DNA of 64,000 nt from Chryseobacterium sediminis. Its GTDB lineage: Bacteria; Bacteroidota; Bacteroidia; Flavobacteriales; Weeksellaceae. Each line of letters begins with the position of its first letter. The first letter of the stretch is position 1. Location of the stretch: NCBI RefSeq assembly GCF_008386505.1, contig NZ_VUNZ01000001.1, forward strand, positions 1,915,937-1,979,936, given 5' to 3'. The translations under genes were made by a program, and so were the position numbers. Shown piece by piece: positions 8,157 to 18,014 of this stretch. The notes below the pieces were generated by a model that searched no databases, was not told the DNA's origin, and worked only from the letters and a program-made list of their open reading frames with translations.

Positions 8157-10379
8157 TCAAATATAAGGCTTTTTGAACGTTAAAATAAATGAAGTTCCGT
8201 CACTGCTGCTTTCATAATCCACATTTCCTCCTAGCCTTTTCATGATACGGTGTACAATGGACAGACCTACTCCGTTTCCTTTAAATTTCTTGGCATTATC
8301 CATTCTGTTGAAGATCTTAAACATCTTATGCTTTTCCTCCTCGGGAATCCCGATTCCATTATCGGAAACTCTGTAAATAATAGTCTCACCATCTTCTGTT
8401 CCTTCAATTTCCACTTTCGGAAGCTCTTTATGGGAAGAATATTTCACAGCATTATTGATGATATTCAGGAACACCTGATGAAGCATCGTTTTATCGGCCA
8501 ACACATCCGGACATTCCTTAATGATAATTTCACTGTTTGGGCTGCCGTAGGTCATCTTAGCATTTTGAGATATTTTCTCAATGGTATGAGCCGTTTTAAG
8601 ACTTTCAAGCTGTATTTCACTATGCTTGGCACGGCTGAGCTGAAGTACATCATGCATCATTTCAGCCATATTATCTATTTCCTCAATAATGGTATTGATC
8701 TTGGTTTTGCTTTTTATAGAATCATCAGCAAGATTTCCCAAAAGCATTTGTGCATTCAGTTTCATTACCGTAAGAGGAGTTCCCAGATCATGCGAAATGG
8801 TATATGAAAAACTATCCAGTTCATCATTTACCTTTTTCAGCTCATCATTAAGCCTTTTGATTGCATTATAATTTTTGTGGGAGGTTTCTAAAATCAAATC
8901 CCTTACAGCCTGTACAGCACTTATATTTCTGGAATTCCATCTTTTAGAATTCCCTTTGATATTTTCTGTAAAAATACGGAAGGAGGTTCTGGGCGATACC
9001 ATCTGCTTTTCCTCTCCGTTTTGAGAAAAGACCCCTATTTTTTTCTCCGGATTCCCGGCCCAGTTGATATGTTCATCAAACTCTTTCCGGAACCAGATCA
9101 GCATTTCGTTTTTCTCCCTTTCAATAAAGTAAATAACAATTCCTGCCGAATTTTCGGGCACATCCAGCTCCTCACCATGTTCTTTAAGGAAGTTCCGGCT
9201 TACATAGATTCTTTCATTGGTATTCTCCAGTGCCCATTGTACAATTCTACTGATGCTTTCCAAATTAGGAGTTTTGCCGTCTGTGATGATACTCTCATCT
9301 GAAACAATGGCAAGCCCGTCTGCTTCAGGAAGGTTTCTGATCTCTGTCTTACACTCAATAAGAGAGTCAAACAGATTATTATGTTTTAAAAACTCCGTTT
9401 TAAGCAGAGACACTTTCTCATTCAGTTCCAAACGGTAGTTCAGTTCACTTTTGGATTTAAAAGATGAATAAGCGTTGGCGGCCAAAGCTGTAAAAATTCC
9501 TGCCTGTACCCTGTCCTCAAGGTCAATATGCTTAGGCTCTACATTCTGGCAGGTTACTAATCCCCAAAGATGATCATCAATAATAATCGAAACACTGAAA
9601 CTTGAAGCTGCCCCTGAATTTTTAAGATACTGACCGTGAATAGGTGACATTCCTCTGGAAGCAGAGAAAGTAAGATCAATATTTTCAGAACTTTTGCTTA
9701 AAATAGGAACCGTATCCGCATATACATTACTGAAGATCCGCTTTCTTTTTTTCAGATAAAGGTCACGTGCCTGTTTTGGAATATCAGATTCCGGGTAATG
9801 AAGCCCCAGAAAACTTTCCATATTCTCATTTTTCTTTTCGGCGATTACTTTTCCTGAACCATCCATCATGAATTTGTAGACCATCATCCGGTCATAGTTC
9901 ACCACTTTCGACAGGGTTTCCAGAAGATGATTCCAGAGTTCCTTTTCATTATCGATGATATAAAAGTTATCGTACTTATTTGAAATCCGTTTATTGGGGT
10001 TAATCAAAACTTCTTCAAACTCCATAAAAATATAAAGTTCACTTCTGAAAACAGAGAAATGATACTCTGTATCTCCAATAAAAATCTTATCAAAATAAGT
10101 TTCATTCTTCCGTCTGGTAAACTTATCCAGCGAAGTATAGATTTCTGAATCAATAATGCTTTGAAAGCTTTCCGGAAAGTCAGTAAGCTGTCTTCCGAAT
10201 AGTTCCTCTGAACTCCCGATTTTAAAAATATCCGAAATATTCCTGCTAAAAAAAGTAATGGTACGGGACTCTGCATCAATGCCAATCAAATAACCAAAAC
10301 TTTGTATAGAACCCGGAATATGGATAGGTTCTTCATGGCATTCTATAAAATTCATATATCTCTTCAGTCTATCTATCAA
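8157..10379 (-). CDS. bphP: Bacteriophytochrome histidine kinase
   Basis: Red/far-red light sensor kinase, 740 residues, cytoplasmic. Order: PAS (about 10-120) with the bilin-linking Cys14 in NFIECHEEPIHIPGSIQSFG; GAF (about 140-305) with PESDIP (196-201) and SPIHGQYL (245-252, His248); PHY (about 320-500) with the tongue motif PRTSF (463-467); a coiled linker; HisKA with the phospho-accepting His530 in SYTISHDLGTPL; and the ATPase domain with FLNIINNAVKYS, SDNGIGIP and GNGVGLSI. All residues needed for biliverdin binding and kinase activity are present. No response regulator lies beside it, so it is an orphan kinase. It is the first gene of the bphP-bphO pair; its promoter must lie in the AT-rich gap upstream. 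Confidence 0.96.
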   Translation of the reverse strand: MIDRLKRYMNFIECHEEPIHIPGSIQSFGYLIGIDAESRTITFFSRNISDIFKIGSSEELFGRQLTDFPESFQSIIDSEIYTSLDKFTRRKNETYFDKIFIGDTEYHFSVFRSELYIFMEFEEVLINPNKRISNKYDNFYIIDNEKELWNHLLETLSKVVNYDRMMVYKFMMDGSGKVIAEKKNENMESFLGLHYPESDIPKQARDLYLKKRKRIFSNVYADTVPILSKSSENIDLTFSASRGMSPIHGQYLKNSGAASSFSVSIIIDDHLWGLVTCQNVEPKHIDLEDRVQAGIFTALAANAYSSFKSKSELNYRLELNEKVSLLKTEFLKHNNLFDSLIECKTEIRNLPEADGLAIVSDESIITDGKTPNLESISRIVQWALENTNERIYVSRNFLKEHGEELDVPENSAGIVIYFIEREKNEMLIWFRKEFDEHINWAGNPEKKIGVFSQNGEEKQMVSPRTSFRIFTENIKGNSKRWNSRNISAVQAVRDLILETSHKNYNAIKRLNDELKKVNDELDSFSYTISHDLGTPLTVMKLNAQMLLGNLADDSIKSKTKINTIIEEIDNMAEMMHDVLQLSRAKHSEIQLESLKTAHTIEKISQNAKMTYGSPNSEIIIKECPDVLADKTMLHQVFLNIINNAVKYSSHKELPKVEIEGTEDGETIIYRVSDNGIGIPEEEKHKMFKIFNRMDNAKKFKGNGVGLSIVHRIMKRLGGNVDYESSSDGTSFILTFKKPYI

Positions 10380-10734
10380 ATATAGCGTTTTTTAGAACAG
10401 CTTTCTATTTTGTGGTACTTAATTTTAAACCCCAGTCTATCAAGTATTCATAGAAAAAATCAGGTAAATAAAAGGTCAAAAACACATTAAAACATTCTTC
10501 ATTTTCACCCACTTTTACTGTCATATCTATAAAATATACAAAAAAATAGACAATAATCCAATTATTATGCTTTAACCATGATTCATAACATGAATTACAT
10601 ATTATTAACCTTAATAATTATTTTATTTAAACAAATTTATCTAAATTTATATCACCAAATAATGAATATGATCAAAATTAATTGAATTATTCACAACAAA
10701 TTCAATACAAAATTTAAATTCAAATAATACTATT
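10380..10734. other. AT-rich intergenic region between divergent bphP and the amidase gene
   Basis: 355 bp with no coding capacity. It must hold two divergent promoters, but I see no convincing TAnnTTTG box correctly placed for either gene. A 10-bp direct repeat with one mismatch (AAATTTATCT at 10633-10642, AAATTTATAT at 10643-10652) lies about 85 bp before the amidase start and could be an operator or chance in AT-rich DNA. Confidence 0.5.
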
Positions 10735-11784
10735 ATGAAAAAGTTCCCATTAATTTTATTTTCTCTGGTCCTATCCATAGGATTATGGAATCCATCAGAA
10801 GCATGTACAAGAGTAGTTTACAAAGGACCCCAGAATACCGTTATTACAGCACGGTCTATGGACTGGCGTGACGAAATCCCTGCCAATCTATGGGTTTTAC
10901 CAAAAGGTATAGACCGCAACGGGCAGGTGGGCTCTAAATCTGTAAAATGGACCGCTAAATATGGAAGCCTAGTCAGTACGTCATGGGATATTGCATCATC
11001 AGACGGAATGAATGAAAAAGGACTGGTTGCCAATCTTCTTTGGTTAGGAGAATCTCAGTACCCGAAATTCGATGGAAAAGGAAGTAAAAAGGGAATTGCC
11101 ATCTCATTATGGGCACAATATTATCTTGATAATTTCGCCACTGTAAAAGAAGCAGTAGAGTATTCACAAAAAGAACCTTTCGTGATTGTAAGTGATTATA
11201 TTCCGGGGACAGAGAGATTTACGACTGTTCATCTTTCCCTTTCCGATGCTTCAGGTGACAGTGCTGTTTTTGAATACATCAACGGAAAACTGGTGATCCA
11301 CCATGATCCTTCTTATACCGTAATGACCAACTCTCCTATTTTTGAGGAGCAGCTTGCTCTTAACAATTACTGGAAAGGCATTCCGGGAACAGTTATGCTT
11401 CCGGGAACCAACCGTGCTGCAGACCGTTTTGTAAGAGCTTCTTACTATGTGAATGCGATACCACAGACTGCCGATACCCGTACAGCTATAGCAAGTGTCT
11501 TCAGTGTCATCAGAAACTGTTCTGTGCCTTATGGAATTACTTCAGCAACGGAGCCTAATATTTCATCAACAAGATGGCGCTCTGTCTCAGATCAGAAAAA
11601 CCTTGTGTATTATTTTGAAACGGTTTTCACCCCGAATACTTTTTGGGTAGATCTTAAAGATTTCGACCTGAGCCCTAAGGGAAAAGTAATGAAGCTGGAT
11701 CTGAGTAATAATAACACTTATAACGGTAAATCCAATGCAAGTTTTAAAGAATCTGCACCGTTCACATTCTTAGGATTAAAATAA
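10735..11784 (+). CDS. Linear amide C-N hydrolase (choloylglycine hydrolase / penicillin V acylase family)
   Basis: Ntn-type amidohydrolase of 349 residues. The signal peptide ends just before Cys24 (NPSEACTRVVYKG), so cleavage would expose the cysteine as the N-terminal nucleophile. ARSMDWRDE follows, containing the Asp and Arg that normally complete the active site. Further family features are DGMNEKGLVANLLWL, the Asn/Thr segment VMTNSPIFEEQL and NRAADRFVRASYY. Members hydrolyse conjugated bile acids, penicillin V or N-acyl homoserine lactones; the Gram-negative exported forms often act on the last two, but the substrate here is not shown. It is monocistronic, separated from the porin by an interspersed repeat. 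A periplasmic location is inferred from the signal peptide. Confidence 0.9.
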   Translation: MKKFPLILFSLVLSIGLWNPSEACTRVVYKGPQNTVITARSMDWRDEIPANLWVLPKGIDRNGQVGSKSVKWTAKYGSLVSTSWDIASSDGMNEKGLVANLLWLGESQYPKFDGKGSKKGIAISLWAQYYLDNFATVKEAVEYSQKEPFVIVSDYIPGTERFTTVHLSLSDASGDSAVFEYINGKLVIHHDPSYTVMTNSPIFEEQLALNNYWKGIPGTVMLPGTNRAADRFVRASYYVNAIPQTADTRTAIASVFSVIRNCSVPYGITSATEPNISSTRWRSVSDQKNLVYYFETVFTPNTFWVDLKDFDLSPKGKVMKLDLSNNNTYNGKSNASFKESAPFTFLGLK

Positions 11785-11854
11785 ATTACCACAAAGACGC
11801 TTGCTTTAAGTAGACAACATACTTGAGTTTACTATACTATAACTGAATACATAC

Positions 11855-11912
11855 CATTCCCCTTCCTTGGAAGGGTAGATTCAAAAATTATTTTTTTGAA
11901 GACGAAGTGGTT
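11855..11912 (-). repeat. Interspersed GC-rich hairpin repeat, copy 1
   Basis: Read on the minus strand it runs AACCAC..GTC, an AT-rich hairpin (TTCAAAAA.. / ..TTTTTGAA), then CTACCCTTCCAAGGAAGGGGAAT, which itself folds on the palindrome CCTTCCAAGGAAGG. The same layout recurs at 20996-21045 in the opposite orientation. It lies directly before the porin gene and explains why the longer reading frame from 11896 is not a real N-terminus. Confidence 0.75.
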
Positions 11913-11940
11913 ATGCTATTCACAAAAAACAAAAATAGAT

Positions 11941-13107
11941 ATGGCCTTTTTTTCAATTAAAAAGAAAAGCCTGATCCTGTGCATGCTGGCCTGTGGATTA
12001 ACGGCTTATGCACAAAATCAGGATTCTCTGAAGACCACACCTCCCACACAGGAAGAAGACAATGTAAAATATCCACAACTACAGATTAAAGGCCTTTTTC
12101 AGGCACGTTATCTGGTAGGGATGAGTAAAGATGTAGATGTAAACGGACTTCATCATACAGATGGTTCCGGAACCGATAATAATTTTATGCTCAAATACAT
12201 GAGGGTTCAGGTTCGGGCACAGATCAGTAAACGGACAGAAGTTGTTGTATTGGCCAATCTTGCCGATTTTAAAAATGATCCCAAAAGCAGAGTTCTTGAA
12301 AATGCTTATCTGAAATATACCTTCAATCCTAAATTGGCAATTACGGTAGGACAGTTCAGACCCTGGTTTGGTATTGAAGAGACTTATCCAATTGATATTA
12401 TCAAATCTTTAGACTGGTCCAATCAGTATACGGAATTCGGAAAACTGGGCTGGACGAGTTTCCAGATCGGGATGTCTGCTACAGGACAGTTTCAACTGGG
12501 AGAGGTCCCTTTCCAATATGCTGTTTCGGTGGTAAACGGAAATGGAAAAAATCAAATCAATGATAACGATAACGGAAAGCAGTATTCGACCCGTCTCGTT
12601 TTCGGATTATCAAAAAAATACAATTTCAATGTAGGTCTGAATGGAGGTATCGGCGAAGTGTTCAGTAAAAAAGTATACGCACTGGGAGTTGATCTAAGTT
12701 CATTGATTCAGTTTGATCCAAAATGGAGTCTCGATATGCAGCTGGAAGCTAAACAGGCTACCAACCATGTCCTGTACAATTCCATTGCACCTGAATTACG
12801 ACCTGACAATCCTGATCAGTATCTTATCCGTGGAGCCTACTTTCTTCCGAATCTGAGATATGAGATCAATCACAAAAATCTTAGTGCTTTTGAATTATCA
12901 TGCCGGTATGAATATCTTGACACCAATTTCAGAATGGCTTCCAACCCAAGACAAACGATTACCCCGATGTTCGGATTGGAATTCCTGAAAAATTACGGTG
13001 CAAGAATTCAGCTGGGAGTACAGTTTGACCGCTACAAATATCAGGTGGAAAACACCTCACAATACAACAATAATCTATTTATAGTGCAAGTGCAAAGTAG
13101 GTTTTAA
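11941..13107 (+). CDS. Phosphate-selective porin O/P-type outer-membrane protein
   Basis: A 388-residue outer-membrane beta-barrel with a signal peptide (KKKSLILCMLACGLTAYAQ). The features match porins of the OprO/OprP family: KGLFQARYLVG and MLKYMRVQVRAQISKRTEVVVLANLAD near the N-terminus, VGQFRPWFGIEETYP, alternating amphipathic strands throughout, and a C-terminal strand ending in Phe (NNLFIVQVQSRF). A TTG at 11896 would add 15 residues encoded inside an interspersed repeat, so I start at the ATG 11941. The DASS symporter begins 20 bp downstream, followed by sdhCAB. That arrangement suggests a role in uptake of dicarboxylates across the outer membrane; the family name does not prove phosphate specificity. 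Confidence 0.87.
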   Translation: MAFFSIKKKSLILCMLACGLTAYAQNQDSLKTTPPTQEEDNVKYPQLQIKGLFQARYLVGMSKDVDVNGLHHTDGSGTDNNFMLKYMRVQVRAQISKRTEVVVLANLADFKNDPKSRVLENAYLKYTFNPKLAITVGQFRPWFGIEETYPIDIIKSLDWSNQYTEFGKLGWTSFQIGMSATGQFQLGEVPFQYAVSVVNGNGKNQINDNDNGKQYSTRLVFGLSKKYNFNVGLNGGIGEVFSKKVYALGVDLSSLIQFDPKWSLDMQLEAKQATNHVLYNSIAPELRPDNPDQYLIRGAYFLPNLRYEINHKNLSAFELSCRYEYLDTNFRMASNPRQTITPMFGLEFLKNYGARIQLGVQFDRYKYQVENTSQYNNNLFIVQVQSRF

Positions 13108-13127
13108 ACGATTAAATAGTTAGTATC

Positions 13128-14558
13128 ATGAAAGAAATAAATATCAGAAACGTAGCGATCACATTTGTTGTTGCGTTAATCATATGGTTCATTCCTGCTC
13201 CGGAGGGAGTTGCTGAGAATGCCTGGCATCTGTTTGCCATCTTTGCGGCAACCATTTTAGGAATTATTCTTAAAGCCGCTCCTATGGGTACAATGTGTAT
13301 GATGGCTATTGGTTTTACAGCCCTTACACAAGTTGTTGCTCCGGGAGATGCAGGAAAATCCATTACAAAAGCACTTTCCGGGTTTGGAGATAAAGTAATC
13401 TGGCTGATCGGGATTTCATTCTTTATTGCCAGAGGATTTATCAAAACAGGACTTGGAAACCGTATTGCCTTTTTATTCATCAGAGTTTTTGGTAAAAGCT
13501 CATTGGGGCTGGCTTACGGATTAGGACTTGCCGATGTTTGTCTGGCACCTGCCATTCCGAGTAATACCGCAAGAGGTGGTGGGATTATCTATCCTATTAT
13601 GAAATCTATGGCGATAAGCTTTGATTCCGTTCCTGAAAAACCTGAAACTCATAGAAAATTAGGTTCCTTCCTAACATTGAACAGTTACTACATGAACCTC
13701 ATCGCGTCTTCTATGTTCCTTACCGGGACAGCAAGTAACCCGATGTGTCAGAAATTTGCGGCCAACCTTGGGATTGATATTACCTGGATGTCATGGGCCG
13801 CAGCAGGTTTCATTCCTGGTGCTGTAGCATTCTTTGTAGTTCCTTTGGTATTGTACAAATTATATCCGCCTGAACTGAAAAAAACAGGTGATGCTCCTAA
13901 AATGGCCGCTCAGAAACTAAAAGAAATGGGACCTATCTCTAAAAATGAATGGCTGATGCTGCTGGCATTTTTCATCCTGTTAGCCCTATGGATATTTGGA
14001 GGAGCGCTTTCAATTGATGCGACAACTACGGCGTTCATTGGATTAACCTTATTGCTATTAACCTCAGTATTAACCTGGGAGGACGTAAAAGGTGAAAAAG
14101 GGGCATGGGATACCATTGTTTGGTTCGCTGTACTGGTAATGATGGCAAGTTCTTTGAATGAGCTGGGTTTCATTGGGTGGTTCAGTAACCTTATCAAAGT
14201 TCAGATCGGAGGTCTGAGCTGGCAGGTCGCCTTCCCGGTTATTATTGTAGTCTATTTCTTCAGTCACTATATTTTTGCCAGTGCTACAGCTCACGTGGCG
14301 GCTATGTATGCAGCCTTGCTGGGTGTAGGGGTGTCTTTAGGTATTCCTCCTATGTTATTGGCGATGATGCTAGGTTTCATGGGTTCTATTTATGGTGTAC
14401 TTACCCATTATGGCCATGGTCCTGCTCCTGTATTTTTCGGAAGCGGATATGTAGACCTGAAAGCATGGTGGGTCAGAGGTCTTGAAATAGGAATCGTCTT
14501 ATTGATCATTTATATGGTTGTAGGAGGATTGTGGATGAAAGTCTTAGGATATTATTAA
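13128..14558 (+). CDS. DASS-family sodium/dicarboxylate symporter
   Basis: Inner-membrane carrier of 476 residues with 11 or more transmembrane helices, of the divalent anion:sodium symporter family (SLC13-like, related to 2-oxoglutarate/malate translocators). Diagnostic segments are the first substrate hairpin and SNT motif (APAIPSNTARGGGIIYPI), SSMFLTGTASNPM, the second half-repeat ASATAHVAAMYAALLGV, and YGVLTHYGHGPAPVFFGSGYV near the end. Likely substrates are succinate, malate, fumarate or 2-oxoglutarate. It lies 20 bp after the porin and 17 bp before sdhC, so uptake and oxidation of succinate appear to be encoded together. Substrate preference is inferred from family and context. Confidence 0.92.
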   Translation: MKEINIRNVAITFVVALIIWFIPAPEGVAENAWHLFAIFAATILGIILKAAPMGTMCMMAIGFTALTQVVAPGDAGKSITKALSGFGDKVIWLIGISFFIARGFIKTGLGNRIAFLFIRVFGKSSLGLAYGLGLADVCLAPAIPSNTARGGGIIYPIMKSMAISFDSVPEKPETHRKLGSFLTLNSYYMNLIASSMFLTGTASNPMCQKFAANLGIDITWMSWAAAGFIPGAVAFFVVPLVLYKLYPPELKKTGDAPKMAAQKLKEMGPISKNEWLMLLAFFILLALWIFGGALSIDATTTAFIGLTLLLLTSVLTWEDVKGEKGAWDTIVWFAVLVMMASSLNELGFIGWFSNLIKVQIGGLSWQVAFPVIIVVYFFSHYIFASATAHVAAMYAALLGVGVSLGIPPMLLAMMLGFMGSIYGVLTHYGHGPAPVFFGSGYVDLKAWWVRGLEIGIVLLIIYMVVGGLWMKVLGYY

Positions 14559-14575
14559 TTTTTTAAATCAAAAAT

Positions 14576-15232
14576 ATGTTATCAACACTGTCAAGAAAAA
14601 TGCTGATGTGCCTTACAGGACTCTTTTTGGGATTCTTCCTGTTGATTCATTTCCTTGGAAATCTTCAGCTTTTTCTGCCACAAGAACAGGCGCACCTGCA
14701 GTTTAATGCTTATTCACATTTTTTATCCGGAAATATTATTATCAAAATAGTTTCTTACGTTTTGTATGCCAGTATTATTCTGCATGCTGTAGACGGGCTG
14801 ATCATTACGCTAAAGAATAAAAAATCTGGTGGTGGTTATCAGTCGGACAGACGTGGAAGAGCCAGTAAATGGGCTTCCAGAAACATGGGGATTCTCGGAA
14901 CATTAATTTTGATCTTCCTGGTGATCCATTTTCAGAACTTCTGGTATATCTACAAATTCGGAAATCCTCCTTTGGATGAGAACGGAAATAAAGATCTGTA
15001 CATTCTGGTAGTAACAGTGTTCAAAGAATGGTGGTATGTCCTCATTTATGTACTGTCAATGATTGCCTTATGCTATCACCTGATCCACGGAATACATAGT
15101 GCCGTAAGAACTCTGGGATTATACCATCCTAAGTTTGTACAATGGTTCAAAACGATTGGGATTGCCTATTCAATCATTATCTGTACAGGTTTTGCATTGA
15201 TGCCGGTGTATGTATTCTTTACTTATCATTAA
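14576..15232 (+). CDS. sdhC: Succinate dehydrogenase cytochrome b subunit
   Basis: Membrane anchor of the respiratory complex II, 218 residues, of the single-subunit cytochrome b558 type with five transmembrane helices and two hemes, as in Bacillus and Wolinella enzymes. Histidines in helices are at [24 protein letters not shown] and [12 protein letters not shown], providing the heme ligands. No sdhD follows, as expected for this type. It passes electrons from SdhAB to menaquinone, the usual quinone of Bacteroidota. Order is sdhC-sdhA-sdhB with an 11-bp gap to sdhA. Confidence 0.95.
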   Translation: MLSTLSRKMLMCLTGLFLGFFLLIHFLGNLQLFLPQEQAHLQFNAYSHFLSGNIIIKIVSYVLYASIILHAVDGLIITLKNKKSGGGYQSDRRGRASKWASRNMGILGTLILIFLVIHFQNFWYIYKFGNPPLDENGNKDLYILVVTVFKEWWYVLIYVLSMIALCYHLIHGIHSAVRTLGLYHPKFVQWFKTIGIAYSIIICTGFALMPVYVFFTYH

Positions 15233-15243
15233 ACAGAACGGTC

Positions 15244-17160
15244 ATGATTTTAGATTCAAAAATACCACAAGGCCCATTGGAACATAAATGGGAAAATTAT
15301 AAAAAGAAAGCAAGACTCGTAAACCCAGCCAATCGTAAAAAACTGGATGTGATTGTCGTGGGAACCGGACTGGCAGGAAGTTCTATTGCCGCTTCTTTGG
15401 GAGAAATGGGATATAATGTCAAATCATTCTGCTTTCAGGACAGCCCAAGAAGAGCGCACTCTGTAGCAGCACAGGGAGGTGTAAATGCAGCAAAAAATTA
15501 TAAAAACGATGGTGACAGTGTTTACCGAATGTTTGTAGATACGCTGAAAGGAGGAGACTTCAGGGCCCGTGAAGCAAATGTATACCGTATGGCAGAGTGT
15601 TCTCTGAACCTCATCGACCAGGCGGTGGCTCAAGGTGTACCTTTCGGACGTGAATACGGCGGATATCTGAATAACCGATCTTTCGGAGGAGTTCAGGTGA
15701 GCCGAACTTTCTATGCAAGGGGGCAAACGGGACAACAGCTTCTTCTGGGAGCTTATCAGGCATTGATGAGGCAGGTTGGAAAAGGTTCCGTGCAATTGTT
15801 TTCAAGACATGAAATGCTTGATCTGGTTACTGTTGATGGGAAAGCCAGAGGAATTATCGTAAGGAATTTAGATACCGGAGACATTGAAAGACATGCAGCC
15901 CATGCCGTAGTATTGGCAACGGGAGGTTATGGAAAAATATATTATCTGTCCACCCTTGCTATGGGATGTAATGGTTCTGCAATCTGGAGAGCCCATAAAA
16001 AAGGAGCTTTAATGGCTTCCCCAAGCTGGATTCAGGTACACCCTACTTCTCTTCCACAATCCGGAGATTATCAGTCTAAACTGACTTTAATGTCTGAATC
16101 ATTACGTAATGACGGGCGTATCTGGGTACCATTGAAAGAAGGTGAAAACAGGCCTCCGAATGATATTCCGGAAAATGAAAGAGATTATTACCTTGAAAGA
16201 AGATATCCGGCTTTCGGGAATCTTGCTCCGAGAGATATTTCCTCCCGTGCGGCGAAAGAAAGAATTGATGCCGGTTTCGGAATCGGGCCTTTGAAAAATG
16301 CAGTGTATCTTGATTTTTCAAAAGCAATACAGGAACAGGGAAAAGATAAGATCAGGGAAAAGTATGGAAACTTATTCGATATGTATCTGAAAATAACAGG
16401 GTATGATGCGTATAAAGAACCTATGATGATCTCTCCTTCTGCGCACTTTTCAATGGGCGGACTTTGGGTGGATTATGAATTGATGACCACCGTTCCGGGA
16501 TTATTTGCTCTAGGTGAAGCTAATTTTGCGGATCATGGAGCCAACAGATTGGGAGCTAACTCTCTTTTACAGGCTTCTGTAGACGGTTACTTCATTGCTC
16601 CTTACACCATTGCAAACTATTTGGCGGATGAAATTCACACCGGAAAAATCTCACCAGATACTCCTGAATTTGAACAGGCTGAAAAAGCAGTTAAAGAACA
16701 GATTCAAGACTTTATGAATATCAAAGGCACCAAAACCGTTGATTATTTCCATAAAACATTAGGAAAACTCCTGTATGATTATTGTGGCTTGGCCAGAAAT
16801 GAAGAAGGTCTGAAGTATGCCATTCAGGAAATCAGAAAGCTGAAAGAGGAATTTTATAAGGATGTAAGAGTTTCCGGACAGGGCGATAAAATGAATACCG
16901 AACTTGAAAAAGCAGGCCGCGTAGCAGATTATTTTGAAATCGGAGAATTGATGTGCTATGATGCCTTAACCCGTAACGAATCCTGCGGAGCGCATTTCCG
17001 GGAAGAATTCCAGACTCCGGACGGAGAAGCGATGAGAAATGATGCGGAATACCAGTTTATCTCCGCATGGGCATGGACAGGTGAAAATGGTGAACCTGAG
17101 CTGATTAAGGAACCTTTAACCTTTGAAGAAATTCAGCCAACGGTAAGAAGTTACAAATAA
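15244..17160 (+). CDS. sdhA: Succinate dehydrogenase/fumarate reductase flavoprotein subunit
   Basis: Catalytic FAD subunit of complex II, 638 residues. The FAD-binding Rossmann motif is [20 protein letters not shown] near residue 40. The covalent-FAD histidine region is [15 protein letters not shown], followed by [12 protein letters not shown]. Substrate and active-site segments include [41 protein letters not shown] and [16 protein letters not shown] reading frame continues upstream to 15142 but overlaps sdhC; the ATG at 15244 gives the family-like N-terminus, so I chose it. sdhB follows after 12 bp. Confidence 0.97.
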   Translation: MILDSKIPQGPLEHKWENYKKKARLVNPANRKKLDVIVVGTGLAGSSIAASLGEMGYNVKSFCFQDSPRRAHSVAAQGGVNAAKNYKNDGDSVYRMFVDTLKGGDFRAREANVYRMAECSLNLIDQAVAQGVPFGREYGGYLNNRSFGGVQVSRTFYARGQTGQQLLLGAYQALMRQVGKGSVQLFSRHEMLDLVTVDGKARGIIVRNLDTGDIERHAAHAVVLATGGYGKIYYLSTLAMGCNGSAIWRAHKKGALMASPSWIQVHPTSLPQSGDYQSKLTLMSESLRNDGRIWVPLKEGENRPPNDIPENERDYYLERRYPAFGNLAPRDISSRAAKERIDAGFGIGPLKNAVYLDFSKAIQEQGKDKIREKYGNLFDMYLKITGYDAYKEPMMISPSAHFSMGGLWVDYELMTTVPGLFALGEANFADHGANRLGANSLLQASVDGYFIAPYTIANYLADEIHTGKISPDTPEFEQAEKAVKEQIQDFMNIKGTKTVDYFHKTLGKLLYDYCGLARNEEGLKYAIQEIRKLKEEFYKDVRVSGQGDKMNTELEKAGRVADYFEIGELMCYDALTRNESCGAHFREEFQTPDGEAMRNDAEYQFISAWAWTGENGEPELIKEPLTFEEIQPTVRSYK

Positions 17161-17172
17161 AAACAGAAAATT

Positions 17173-17925
17173 ATGGATTTACATCTTAAGATATGGAGAC
17201 AGAAAGACAGAAAAAGTGAAGGAAAACTCGTAGGCTACGATTTGAAAGGATTGAATTCTCATATGTCTTTCTTAGAAATGCTGGATACCCTGAACGAAAA
17301 GCTGATCATTGAGGGCGATGAACCCGTAGAGTTTGATCATGACTGCCGTGAAGGGATCTGCGGACAATGTGGAATGATGATTAATGGGATTGCCCATGGT
17401 CCTCTGAAAAATACAACCACCTGCCAGCTTCATTTACGGTCTTTTAAAGATGGGGAAACGATTCTGATAGAACCCTTCCGTGCTGAAGCTTTTCCAGTGA
17501 AGAAAGATTTAAAAGTAGACCGTTCTGCTTTTGACAGAATTATATCTTCTGGAGGATTTGTGTCTGTAAACACTGGTCAGGCACCTGATGCTACTGCCAT
17601 TCCGGTAACCCATCAGACTGCTGAAGAAGCTTTTGATTCTGCAGCTTGTATTGGATGTGGAGCTTGTGTTGCTACGTGTAAAAATGGAAGTGCAGCATTA
17701 TTTACATCTGCAAAAATCACTCATATGGCACTTCTTCCTCAAGGGAAAGAAGAACGAAGCAAAAGGGTTCTGGATATGGTAGCTCAAATGGACACCGAAT
17801 TATTCGGGCATTGTTCCAATACAGAAGCCTGTGAAGTGGAATGTCCGCAAGGAATTTCGGTACTCAATATTGCCAGAATGAATTTTGAGTACAGCAGAGC
17901 CTTATTTTTCAGAAAAAAAGCTTAG
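17173..17925 (+). CDS. sdhB: Succinate dehydrogenase/fumarate reductase iron-sulfur subunit
   Basis: Electron-transfer subunit of complex II, 250 residues. The N-terminal ferredoxin-like domain carries the [2Fe-2S] ligands in DCREGICGQCGMMING and a later Cys in TTTCQLHLRS. The C-terminal domain binds the other two clusters through CIGCGACVATCKNG and CSNTEACEVECPQGIS. It ends the porin-DASS-sdhCAB run and is followed by a strong terminator. All expected cysteine ligands are visible, so the complex should be functional. Confidence 0.97.
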   Translation: MDLHLKIWRQKDRKSEGKLVGYDLKGLNSHMSFLEMLDTLNEKLIIEGDEPVEFDHDCREGICGQCGMMINGIAHGPLKNTTTCQLHLRSFKDGETILIEPFRAEAFPVKKDLKVDRSAFDRIISSGGFVSVNTGQAPDATAIPVTHQTAEEAFDSAACIGCGACVATCKNGSAALFTSAKITHMALLPQGKEERSKRVLDMVAQMDTELFGHCSNTEACEVECPQGISVLNIARMNFEYSRALFFRKKA

Positions 17926-17961
17926 ATCAATAAACGAAGAACGCTAAAAATGATATGTTTG

Positions 17962-18002
17962 AAAGGGTAAATTTGCCAATGCAAGTTTGCCCTTTCTCTT
18001 TT
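17962..18002 (+). terminator. Terminator of the sdh operon
   Basis: 15-bp stem AAAGGGTAAATTTGC (17962-17976) / GCAAGTTTGCCCTTT (17981-17995) with two G-U pairs, a 4-nt loop and a T-rich tail (TCTCTTTT). Confidence 0.88.
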
Positions 18003-18014
18003 AATTCACTCTCT

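Noticed and set aside
8250..8807. 185-residue open frame antisense to bphP
   Set aside because: Shadow of the phytochrome kinase region; composition is not protein-like and no promoter or motif supports it.
11855..11912. Hairpin element considered as terminator of the amidase gene
   Set aside because: It has no T-run after the GC-rich stem in the plus direction and matches the second copy at 20996-21045, so it is better called a repeat, although it might still slow transcription.
11896..11940. TTG start that would lengthen the porin
   Set aside because: These codons partly lie within an interspersed repeat and precede a complete signal peptide at 11941.
15142..15243. Upstream extension of sdhA overlapping sdhC
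   Set aside because: Would overlap 91 bp of sdhC and add non-family residues; the ATG at 15244 gives the normal SdhA N-terminus.
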